A stretch of DNA of 64,000 nucleotides from Isoetes taiwanensis (lineage: Eukaryota > Streptophyta > Lycopodiopsida > Isoetales > Isoetaceae). The notes beneath the pieces are model-generated. The model was not told where the DNA came from, made no database searches, and saw only the letters and a program-made list of their open reading frames with translations. A program made the position numbers and the translations under genes. Location of the stretch: the NCBI GenBank assembly GCA_021234155.1, contig JAJEKV010000008.1, forward strand, positions 23,095,106-23,159,105, given 5' to 3'. Positions 33,756-42,410 of this stretch are shown piece after piece; the stretch's first letter is position 1, and each line of letters opens with the position of its first letter.

Positions 33756-34477
33756 GATATAAAATTTCAAGAGAGTTATGTCCATCATTAGAACATGAGA
33801 AGGAAGAAATGGAAAGTATACCTTACAGAGAGCTTATAGGATGCCTACTTTATGTAGCTAATAGTACTCGACCAGACATCTCTTATGCAGTAAACCTATT
33901 GTATAGGTACAATAATAATCTCGGCAAAGGACATTGGGTAGCCGCTAAAAGGATTTTAAGATACTTAAAGCGCAGTAAAAGATTAGGGAATTATCTTTTG
34001 CTCCGACAACTTGACTCTATTTGCATACTCAGATGCGGATTGGGCGGGTGATCTAGATGCAGGAAGGTCCACATCTGGTTACGCCTTAATTCTAGCAGGT
34101 GGTATAATTTCATGGAGGAGCAAAAAACAATCGTTAGCGGCAATGTCATCTCCTGAAGCAAAATACTCAGCATCTTCTCTAGCAGTCAAAGAAATTGTCT
34201 GGGTTAGAAGGCTGTTGTTGAGATAGGTATACCACAAAGTGACCCTACTACGCTCCTAACTGACAGTCTGAGTTGTATTGCTATAGCAAAGAATCCGGTA
34301 CATCATGAAAGGACAAAACATATCGAATTGCATATGCATTTTGTAAGAGATCTTATTGCTAAACAGGTAATAGTAATGCAGTATGTAGAAACTTCATATC
34401 AAGCAGCAGATATATTCACCAAGACAATGTCAGAGAAAAAGCTCGATATATACAAAAAATTGCTTGGTATACAGTAA
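33756..34477 (+). pseudogene. Copia reverse transcriptase end and RNase H
   Basis: It reads IPYRELIGCLLYVANSTRPD and NLGKGHWVAAKRILRYLK. After a frameshift near 33990 it goes on with YSDADWAGDLDAGRSTSGYA, SWRSKKQSLAAMSSPEAKY and, after another, HHERTKHIELHMHFVRD and ADIFTKTMSEKKL, then a stop. The Asp of SDADW and the Glu of SPEAKY are RNase H catalytic positions. This is the 3' end of a copia pol gene and is followed by the polypurine tract and LTR. The frameshifts make it inactive. Confidence 0.9.
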
Positions 34478-34666
34478 CAATAATGGCATGAAGGGGAATT
34501 GTTATATATTATTTATATGATCATGCCATATATTGGTGTTGCAAAATTGTGAGGGCACGTGGACACAAAGTCGGTGGTGAAGATATCTATAAAAAAAGGG
34601 GGAGTGAACGTTTACAATAATGGCATGAAGGGGAATTGTTATATATTATTTATATGATCATGCCAT
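34477..34666. repeat. 137-bp-spaced duplication (about 53 bp copied)
   Basis: ACAATAATGGCATGAAGGGG occurs at 34477 and 34614, one base more than the usual 136 offset. It doubles the polypurine tract and LTR start. Confidence 0.8.
34488..34499 (+). promoter_or_regulatory. Polypurine tract
   Basis: ATGAAGGGGAAT directly precedes TGTTATATATT, the LTR start, as expected for plus-strand priming. Confidence 0.7.
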
Positions 34667-35157
34667 TTGCACAGGTGACTTCGGCAAAGGAGCTCTGACC
34701 TGCCGAAACTATGAAAGAGATGCTTGGATACACGAATTGATGCAGAGCGGCAGGGGAAGAAGGCACGGTTTGAGGAAGAACGGCAGGATCAGATTTGTGC
34801 AGAGGTATTGCTTTGCTCAATATCAGATTGCTTTGCTTGATATCAGAGGTAGAAGTGATCTTGCAATTTTTTTCTGGATTAGCTTGTGCTCTTGCAATTT
34901 GTTTCTGGATTTGCTGTGCTATTGACTGAAACGGAATTTAGATTCCAGAAAGCATAGATCCAGCTGCAGGTTCCGCAGTGTTAAGTTCATTTCTGAATTG
35001 TTCTCAGCAAAGAATAGACTTGGATTGCTTGCTGATGTTGAATGCAACAGAAGATTTGGTTTGAAGGAGGAGCATAGCCCAACGTTCTGTGGTAATTTTG
35101 TTATTGCTTTTGATACTTGCTGTCTGTAGAAATATTTTGTTGGTGCCTATTTTAACA
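34500..35157 (+). mobile_element. Copia 3' LTR
   Basis: Starts TGTTATATATT after the polypurine tract and probably ends TTTTAACA at 35157, which gives TGTTA/TAACA ends. The first part is duplicated with an offset of 137 bp (34477-34529 and 34614-34666). The right edge is inferred, as no second LTR is present for comparison. Confidence 0.6.
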
Positions 35158-35339
35158 AAACAGACGTCCCTTTCCCTACAATGGTGGTTCTCTTCTGTAC
35201 CATGGCATTTCTACTTCAACATCCAAGAGGAAAAATGGAGAGGGGATATAAAGGGACATATCTTCATATGCATTAAAGAATCTCAAACTTTATTGTTCCA
35301 CACAAAGATGAAAGTCTCGATGCTTTGTGCTGTCAAGAA

Positions 35340-35508
35340 TTGTTACATTGTTGCTGATATTGTTTCTTTTAAGTAGGTTGTGTCCTTGAAATATTTGTTG
35401 AGGGATATGGATTGTCTAGACAACTAAAGCTCGTAAGAAAATTTCGAACAAAATACACAAAGAAAAGAATAAGACAATATAACTCGTAGTGTCATCTATA
35501 ATTGTTTC
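35340..35508. repeat. Host repeat flanking the CACTA insertion, left copy
   Basis: TTGTTGAGGGATATGGATTG and the following ~80 bp (ACAACTAAAGCTC, AAATTTC, ACAAAATACA) recur on the far side of the CACTA element at about 52118-52245, in the same direction. Confidence 0.75.
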
Positions 35509-35535
35509 AAACACAACAAGAGAATGGTCATTTAG

Positions 35536-35995
35536 CGACGTGGGTTTGCGACGTCTGAGTCACGTGGCGTCGCAATTGACGTGACCATGTGACGTCAATG
35601 CGACGTCACGTCACAGGCACGTCGCATGCGACGTGTACTGCGACGTCTAACATCGTGACCTGGCAGATCTGTCATGCCAGGTGGATGTCGGTGCCAGGTG
35701 GACGACAGGTGTCACGCCAGGTGGATACTTGCGACGTCACGTCGCATGCGATGTCGAGTGACTTGGCCCATCTGTCACGCCAGGTGGACTTGGGCGCCAG
35801 GTGAACGACAGGTGTCACGCCAGGTGGATGTCCGCGACGTGACGTCGCATGCGACGTCACGTGACATTACAGAATGGATGACACGTCTGTCGAGTGACTT
35901 GGCCCATCTGTCACGCCAGGTGGACTTGGGCGCCAGGTGAACGACAGGTGTCACGCCAGGTGGATGTCCGCGACGTGACGTCGCATGCGACGTCA
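35536..35995. repeat. Left subterminal repeats of CACTA element
   Basis: Dense short repeats in both orientations: GCGACGTC, CACGCCAGGTGGA and the palindrome GTCGCATGCGAC (about 35632, 35740, 35840 and 35981). In CACTA elements such motifs bind the TNPA-like protein. A 136-bp duplication (35752-35995) inflates the count. Confidence 0.85.
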
Positions 35996-35996
35996 A
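35752..35996. repeat. 136-bp-spaced duplication in subterminal region (about 108 bp copied)
   Basis: TGTCGAGTGACTTGGCCCAT at 35752 and 35888; the copies agree to CATGCGACGTCA. Confidence 0.85.
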
Positions 35997-36114
35997 TTTC
36001 TATATAAGTAACCCTTTCTCGGCCTTCATTGTTATTTTCTTTCGCTCCTCTTCTAGCCTAGCGCGTTTAGTATTCTTCTTTTTAACCGGATCTTATACTT
36101 GTTGCTGCCCTTCA

Positions 36115-36816
36115 TGGATCGCCATGGTCACCGGCATGATCGACTGGAGATGGCCAGGAGACAGATTGATGCTGTCTTGGGACCAGGGGAGGCTTCATAT
36201 GCGGAACCGTCACATGTATGTGGCTGATTCTTGTATTTAGTAGCCTAGACATATATAAACTAGGAGAGAGTAAAAAAAAAATGCAGGTGTTTTGGTCAAG
36301 GACACGGTCGCCTCCACCTTGAGTGGAGAGGACCAGGTGCGCCGGGCCCAAACTCACCTTCATACCTTTCTGAGTACAATGTAGATTACAAAATTGAGGT
36401 GTCGCGTAGTCAAGGTCATATGTCGACTTCACCTTGAGTGGAGGGGACTCTATGTATTGGGGCTAGCGCATCTCCAAAATCTTTATTGCAATTGAAATTT
36501 ATATAAGGGTCGTACTCGGGAAAGGGCATGGTCGGTTTCACCTTGACAAGGTCATATGTCGACTTCACCTTGAGTGGAGGGGACTCTATGTATTGGGGCT
36601 AGCGCATCTCCAAAATCTTTATTGCAATTGAAATTTATATAAGGGTCGTACTCGGGAAAGGGCATGGTTTGTAATTGGCAGAGGGACAAAATAGTTTGCG
36701 ATTGTAAAAGATGTATGGGGCTGAAGCGGCGACTTAGAACAGTTGTTGAAGACCATCTGATAAGATTTGGTACATTTGAACAACCCACCAGATCTAATGC
36801 TCGTCATGGATATCAG
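36115..36816 (+). CDS. CACTA TNP2 gene, N-terminal exons with transposase-associated domain
   Basis: An ATG at 36115 opens MDRHGHRHDRLEMARRQIDA, which ends at a donor GTATGT (36214). After further exon-like sequence, partly doubled by a 136-bp duplication, the stretch 36690-36816 reads DCKRCMGLKRRLRTVVEDHL and IRFGTF, then HGYQ and a donor GT. Cys-x2-Cys followed by a basic patch and HLIRxG is the pattern of the transposase-associated domain at the N-terminus of CACTA TNP2 proteins, thought to bind DNA. Exon joins here are not certain. Confidence 0.65.
36411..36668. repeat. 136-bp-spaced duplication (about 121 bp copied)
   Basis: CAAGGTCATATGTCGACTTC at 36411 and 36547; copies agree to GGGCATGGT. 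It lies in the 5' part of the TNP2 gene. Confidence 0.88.
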
Positions 36817-36920
36817 GTTAATATACAATGATTATTTGTTTTTTTTTTTTTTTTTTTTTTAAGAGTATCTCTCCTAGTTCAAGTATATATTCAAGATGTT
36901 TATGATATCTAAATATGTAG

Positions 36921-37743
36921 GTAGATGATGCTGATGTCTCCTCCAAACTAGATGTGGATTTTGGTTTAATGTTGTCCATAGAGGCATATGAAACCGAAGT
37001 AGTAACCCGATTCATCAATAATGTGGATGGGTGCCACTCAACGTTGAGTGTTCCCCTGCGTGAAAGAACACGAAGGGCTACAATCATGAGAACATTGCAT
37101 GTGTCGCACATTTCCCAAGAACGCTTGGCCTCACTGCCCGAGCGTGAAATTCCTGAAGAATTGCAAAGATTAGTCCGACCCTTTGTTAGAGATCGCAAGA
37201 CATTTGACTTGTGGCCAGTAGACTTACCTATCCCTATGGATCAAGAATTTGCTTATTGGGGAAGAAGATACATCATTATGCGGAGCCGCATTTGTCCAGA
37301 AGCTGGATTCGGCCTTATCTCCAGCACGCGTATAGAAGTGGAGCGAGGAACCCATATTCCATTAATGCCATATGCAGGTCCCGAGTACGATTGGAAAACT
37401 TGGCAAACTTTGACTAAATATGCTTGGCGTATGAGGATTTATGGAATGAATTCCAATGCTGCGTCGATAGCTAGCTGTGGGGGCATATGAGGAGTTGAAG
37501 TTTATTGATGGTCGGCCAGGGGTTCATGGCAATATTGCAGGGTTCATCAACAGTTCTATTGACAACCGTGAGCGATGCAATTGTGAATTTTTAGAGTGTC
37601 AAGGAGGGGAGGAAGATTTTTTTACAAGATATGTAAAAGGCAGATTTATCATGGTGTGTGCTATTAAAAGCATAAACATTGGAGATGAGTTATTCATCAA
37701 CTATCGCTATGATAGACCTCTCCCATTTGAGATGGAACAATAG
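36921..37743 (+). CDS. SET methyltransferase-like domain inside the CACTA element
   Basis: After an acceptor TATGTAG the frame runs from VDDADVSSKLDVDFG with EFAYWGRRYIIMRSRICPEA, then GFGLISSTRIEVERGTHIPL (start of a SET fold, compare GWGLFA...I..G..I). It continues with NIAGFINSSIDNRERCNCEF, at the position of the SET RFINHSC.PNC motif, and GRFIMVCAIKSINIGDELFI followed by NYRYD, the C-terminal SET motif with its catalytic Tyr. It ends PLPFEMEQ and stop. The His of NHS is Ser here. A one-base shift at a run of five G (37479-37483) splits it; four G would restore one frame. SET domains transfer methyl groups to protein lysines; the substrate is unknown. The domain sits between the transposase-associated and TNP2 domains, so it may be fused to the transposase by splicing or be a separate captured gene. 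Confidence 0.72.
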
Positions 37744-37825
37744 TATTGTTGTACTTAAAAAAAAAAGGAATAGAGGATTTTTTTTTTAAATATGTTTTTT
37801 GTCATTCGTGAGTCTATGCAGATGA

Positions 37826-38330
37826 TTGTATGTATTTTATACTTATTACATTATTTGACATGATGTTTAATACGTTACTCCTGTTTAATGAACTCATTCA
37901 GAGCGGTCTCCATCCCGATCCATTAGTTCTAAGTTACAGGCAAAGGGAAACCTATCGCCGTGAATTTCAAGCCAGAGCGCACCAATATGAAGATATTGCA
38001 TACGATCAATATGAAGAGGATGAAACTATTGACGAACCCGAGAACGAAGTCTTTCGTGACGAGCCGATGCTCGACATGTTGCACGCTCTTCAAGAATTAC
38101 CTGATATTGATTTAGATGATGTCGAGGATGGTGGTGGAGAGGACATGGTAGAAGATGTGGGATACCCTTCGAGGATTGGTCGTACTGACGATGACCCTAT
38201 TGTTATCGAAGCAGAAACGCAGTTATTTCCTGCGTCTCGAACCTCTCGTTTGTCGGCGTGCCTGCTAATTCTCAATCTCCAAACCAAGTTCAAGTGGAGC
38301 AATGCAAGTATCTCTACTCTATTGAGGTGA
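37826..38330 (+). CDS. Acidic linker region of TNP2 gene
   Basis: It reads NELIQSGLHPDPLVLSYRQR, then a strongly acidic run (YDQYEEDETIDEPENEVF, LDDVEDGGGEDMVEDVG). Similar low-complexity acidic stretches often separate the N-terminal and catalytic parts of TNP2 proteins. Its end is duplicated at a 136-bp offset (38261-38455). Confidence 0.55.
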
Positions 38331-38455
38331 CATACTTATCAAGTCTTTCTATCTTACCACCATCTCCATCTTTTATCTTACCACTCTTAGATGCGCCCTG
38401 CTAATTCTCAATCTCCAAACCAAGTTCAAGTGGAGCAATGCAAGTATCTCTACTC
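38261..38455. repeat. 136-bp-spaced duplication (59 bp copied)
   Basis: CCTGCTAATTCTCAATCTCC at 38261 and 38397, up to TATCTCTACT. It lies at the exon leading into the TNP2 domain. Confidence 0.88.
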
Positions 38456-40010
38456 GTTAAGAAAATGATTCAAGCGACCGGCCTTGGTTATAAAGTCATA
38501 CATGCATGTCCAAATGATTGTATGATCTTCTATCCCCCTGCCGAGCATGAAAAGTCCACTCATTGTCTCATATGTAATGAACCGAGATACAGGTGACCTA
38601 AAGGGAAAAACGGTATCTCAGAAGGTTATTCGACACTTTCCAATAATCCCAAGGTATATGCATCACCACTTCTTACAAATAGTTGTAGATTCACTTATTT
38701 TCACTACTTATATGTTGCCTATAATTTATTCTAATATATTATATAGGTTAAAGTTGATGTTCCGTTGCAAGACATTGGCTAGCCTAATGGACTTCACGGC
38801 TACACATGCATCTAGTGATGATGTGATGCGAGTCCCAAGCGACAGTGCAGCTTGGAAGCATGTCGATGCGACATGGCCTGACTTTGGAAAAGAACCACGT
38901 AACGTGCGTTTGGGCCTGGCCACCGATGGCGTAAACCCATATGGTACATAATCGACTACATGGTCTACATGGCCAGTGATGATAGTGAACTACAATATAC
39001 CCCCATGGTTGTTGATGAAGAGTGGGCACATTATTATGACTTTATTGATACCTGGGAAGAAAAAACCAAGTAATTTAGATGTGTACCTAAGAATAATTGT
39101 GGATGAGTTACTGCCTTTGTGGAACACAGGTATTCAGGTCTACGATGCACATAAAAATGACGTTTTTAATCTTAGAGGTATACTATTGTGGACTATGCAT
39201 GACTTTCCTGTTAGATGTGTACCTAAGAATAATTGTGGATGAGTTACTGCCTTTGTGGAACACAGGTATTCAGGTCTACGATGCACATAAAAATGACGTT
39301 TTTAATCTTAGAGGTATACTATTGTGGACTATGCATGACTTTCCTGGGCTTCTGAGAGTGTTACGGGTTTAAGACATCGGGGCACTTCCCTTGCATGATA
39401 TGTGGGGAAAAGTTGCAAACACCGTCCTCTAAGCATCGAAGAAAGTAGTATACGAGGGTTTTAGGAAGTATTTGCTGCTCCGCACCCCGCCGAAAAGTAG
39501 CGTGCACAATTCGATGGTAGCATGTAGACTATCTGAGAACCACAAAGCGAGAATTACCATACGAGAATGGGGTGAGCGTTGGGATAAGAAGGAAGAGGGG
39601 AAAATCCAAGAAGGGAAAATCCTGACCATATTGGACCGACCTATTGATTCAACACCTTTTAGACCCGATGCATATCTTCAAGAATGTGGGAAACTCTTTA
39701 TGGAAGCATATATTTGGTCAAAAAGACACAACAAATGCCAGGATGGACCTTAAGATAAGTAATACAAAGAAAGAGGCACGGATCCGAGGTGAAGGGCAAC
39801 CACTTCCTCCGGCAAAATGGGTTGTTGCTAGGGCTGACCATCGAGTTATTTATGATGATTTAAGGGCCCTTAGAACACCAACTGGTTATATGCAATCATT
39901 GCGAACTGCATTCACAAGTACTGGGGAGCTGACTGGTTTAAAGTCCCATGACTGGCATAAGTTCTTGCATGTAAGCAATTGGAGTCCACATATATGCACT
40001 ACTATTAAAT
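38456..40010 (+). pseudogene. CACTA transposase TNP2 (Transposase_21) domain
   Basis: Blocks in order: GLGYKVIHACPNDCMIFYPP with CLICNEPRY (zinc-binding-like); KVIRHFPIIPR, with an intron to 38747; LMFRCKTLASLMDFTATHAS; AAWKHVDATWPDF and RNVRLGLATDGVNPYG (TNP2 signature); STWPVMIVNYNIPPWLLMKS; LLIPGKKKPSNLDVYL, VDELLPLWNTGIQVYDAH and LLWTMHDFPG; HFPCMICGEKL; DPMHIFKNVGNSLWKHIFGQ; and LKSHDWHKFL leading into DUF4218. The family cuts and joins the element ends in the nucleus. A TAA follows NPYGT at 38949. A 136-bp duplication breaks the frame at 39075-39346, and a shift lies near 39640. As given it is not one open frame, though introns and assembly errors may explain some breaks. Confidence 0.9.
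39075..39346. repeat. Exact 136-bp tandem duplication in TNP2 exon
   Basis: Units 39075-39210 and 39211-39346 start TTAGATGTGTACCTAAG and end GACTTTCCTG. 136 is not divisible by three, so it shifts the frame; with one copy the transposase frame would be continuous here. Confidence 0.92.
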
Positions 40011-40169
40011 GTAACCCATACTTATATTTGGTGTTTGGATCATGCAGTTCTTCATGCCCCTGACCTTTAGGGGAGTTTTAGACAAGGGACCCTTGGAGGC
40101 AATAAGTGCCCTATCAAAGGTCATAAGGTTGTTACCCATGTTGATTTAGTGGTCCCCCGTCTATTTTAT

Positions 40170-40580
40170 TTGTGGCTAAGTTTTTTTTTTTTTTTTTTTT
40201 TTTTGGACCTCATAGGTGGATGTGTAAAAAAACTATACCGAAAGACGAAATTGAAGAGATGAAAGTGAAAATGGCAGAGGCATGTTGCTTGTTGGAGAAG
40301 GAGTTTCTTACGAGTTTTCTTGACAATCAAATCCATCTTTTGGTACATCTTATTGAGGAAGTGGAGCTCGCGGGAACTGTACATGCGAGATGGATGTTTT
40401 TCTTGGAAAGGTTTATGAAGGTATTGAAGGATATGGTGCGTCAAAGAGCACGTCTTGAAGGTAGTATGGCAGAGGGATGGCTTGCGTAAGAGTCACTTTT
40501 CTATATGACAGAATATATTTCCGCCGTACATCCAGATGCACCTCACTTATGGAGTGATGAAGGGGACGAGAAGATTGTGG
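40170..40580 (+). pseudogene. DUF4218 domain of CACTA transposase
   Basis: After a T-run of about 25 (an unusually long polypyrimidine stretch), the frame gives EIEEMKVKMAEACCLLEKEF, LIEEVELAGTVHARWMFFLE, RFMKVLKDMVRQRARLEGSM and AEGWLA. After a stop codon TAA it continues as FYMTEYISAVHPDAPHLWSD. This matches the conserved P..RWM...ER.M..LK...R.....GS...GY pattern that follows TNP2 in CACTA proteins. The TAA at 40488-40490 may be a real lesion. Confidence 0.85.
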
Positions 40581-40614
40581 GGGTAGTGGCAGAAGGCAAT
40601 GGTATGCAGAAGTC

Positions 40615-40874
40615 ATTTCCGCCTGATATTATCAATAAGGTTAATCAATTTCTTCTTTACAATTCGGCACCAATGGCAAAATGGATTGATCGTTATGAGA
40701 ACGCAAAGGAAGAAATGGAAGAGAAGAGGCATGAATGGAGACGATATAATATTTCCGCCTGATATTATCAATAAGGTTAATCAATTTCTTCTTTACAATT
40801 CGGCACCAATGGCAAAATGGATTGATCGTTATGAGAACGCAAAGGAAGAAATGGAAGAGAAGAGGCATGAATGG
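40615..40874. repeat. 136-bp-spaced duplication (about 123 bp copied)
   Basis: ATTTCCGCCTGATATTATC at 40615 and 40751; copies agree to GGCATGAATGG. It doubles INKVNQFLLYNSAPMAKWID in the protein between DUF4218 and DUF4216. Confidence 0.9.
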
Positions 40875-41029
40875 GCATACGCACAAGGTGTCATGAAAAA
40901 GATAGTTGCAACAAATTATGTTGATGTCGAAATCGAGTATTTTCTTTTGATGTTATTGTATCTATTGACATTAATGTTGCTTTTGACAGTATATATCTTA
41001 TTCCTCGATATGGTGGCATGGGACCCACT

Positions 41030-41710
41030 ATCGTGTGAGTTCTCTTGACATACACAGGAAGACTTGTGACTGCGGAGTCATGGCATCATTCACGATGGAG
41101 TTTCAATCAAGTGTTGCCGATCGTAATTGTCAGGAAGCCACCTGTGATTGGGTCGGGAAGTTAAAGACTATAATGGAGGTGGATGTTGGTGGCAATTTCA
41201 AGACCTTCATATTCGATGTCGATTGGTTTGACCTTCAATTAAGGGCGGCCAGGCCTACAGTAAAGTATGATAGAATAAGTGGCTTTTTCGCTGTCAACTC
41301 TAACAAACTGTACCCTGGTAGTGAGACGCTTGTCCTTCCAGACAACTGTGAACAGGTACACACATATACATATCCAACTTCAAAATTTAGACCATCAATA
41401 TTAATCTCACGTCCAGCTTCTTTGACCAGATTTTTTTCTTTACCGATCGACAAGACCCAACATGGTGGTTTATCATGACAACTGTGAACAGGTACACACA
41501 TATACATATCCAACTTCAAAATTTAGACCATCAATATTAATCTCACGTCCAGCTTCTTTGACCAGATTTTTTTCTTTACCGATCGACAAGACCCAACATG
41601 GTGGTTTATCATACAAACTACAGAGGGGCGCCCAATATTCAAGGTGTTGTGCTAGAGGAGTCAATGACATCTGAAGAGCCCTCGCGAGATCAAGGCATTC
41701 AAACTCACGA
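41030..41710 (+). pseudogene. DUF4216 domain, C-terminal part of CACTA transposase
   Basis: The frame gives CGVMASFTMEFQSSVADRN, then KTIMEVDVGGNFKTFIFDVD and WFDLQ, RISGFFAVNSNKLYPGSET, ending at CEQ with a donor GTACAC. The next exon reads FFFTDRQDPTWWFIIQTTEG. The order GV.....S, Y.G...V..F..DWFD, VN...L......F.LA.Q..QVFY..D..W is that of DUF4216 at the end of many CACTA proteins. The exon border region is doubled at 136-bp offset. Confidence 0.82.
41341..41612. repeat. 136-bp tandem duplication
   Basis: Units 41341-41476 and 41477-41612 starting GACAACTGTGAACAGG. It doubles the intron between the two DUF4216 exons. Confidence 0.92.
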
Positions 41711-41719
41711 AAAATGAGC

Positions 41720-42400
41720 ATCAAGAGGTTGGACCACCGGCTTTGTCATGGCATCTTACACCGAGCAATTCCACGAAATACGGATGTACTTCACCATTTT
41801 GATACAAATGTTGGCAATGCTAACAATGGCGAGTCCTAGTTAGCACCTAGAGGAGGCGATCATTAAATTCTATATGCCTAATATTAAACGGGTGGAACAT
41901 GGGCTCAAAGAAGCCACATAGGCTCAAGCATTGCCCTAGACTCGAACATGCCACCTAGGCTCCAATGGAAGATCAAATATATGTCACATAAACTAGAGAA
42001 AAAAATACAACACATGACGTCACAATGACATGTTGCCACCTAGGCTCACATTACACGTGGCTAAAATATGCCACTTACATCAAACATGACAACTAGGTTC
42101 AAACATGACGTGTGACTCAAACATGCGACCTGGGATCAAACAGGTCACATACTAAAATAAAATATACTGTATATGACGTCGCAATAACAAAATACCACGT
42201 GTAGGCGTTGCATTCCCCTTAGGGTCGAACATGCCACCTAGGTTCAAACAAGCCTATTAGGATCAAGCATTGCCTCTAGGCTCAAACATGCCCCCGTATC
42301 AAACATGTCACAACTAAAATAAAAAATAATGTAAATGACGTCGCTATAACAATATACGTCGCATGCGACGTATATGTGACGTAAATAAACTCATTTCTTA
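41720..42400. repeat. CACTA spacer with CACCTAGGCTCAAACATG repeats and GCGACGT motifs
   Basis: Short phrases (GCCACCTAGGCTC, TCAAACATG, CACGTGG) recur many times. From 42170 there are GACGTCGC motifs and one full palindrome GTCGCATGCGAC (about 42358), the same sort as at the element ends. No coding sequence is recognised. Confidence 0.65.
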
Positions 42401-42410
42401 ATTGGGTGAA

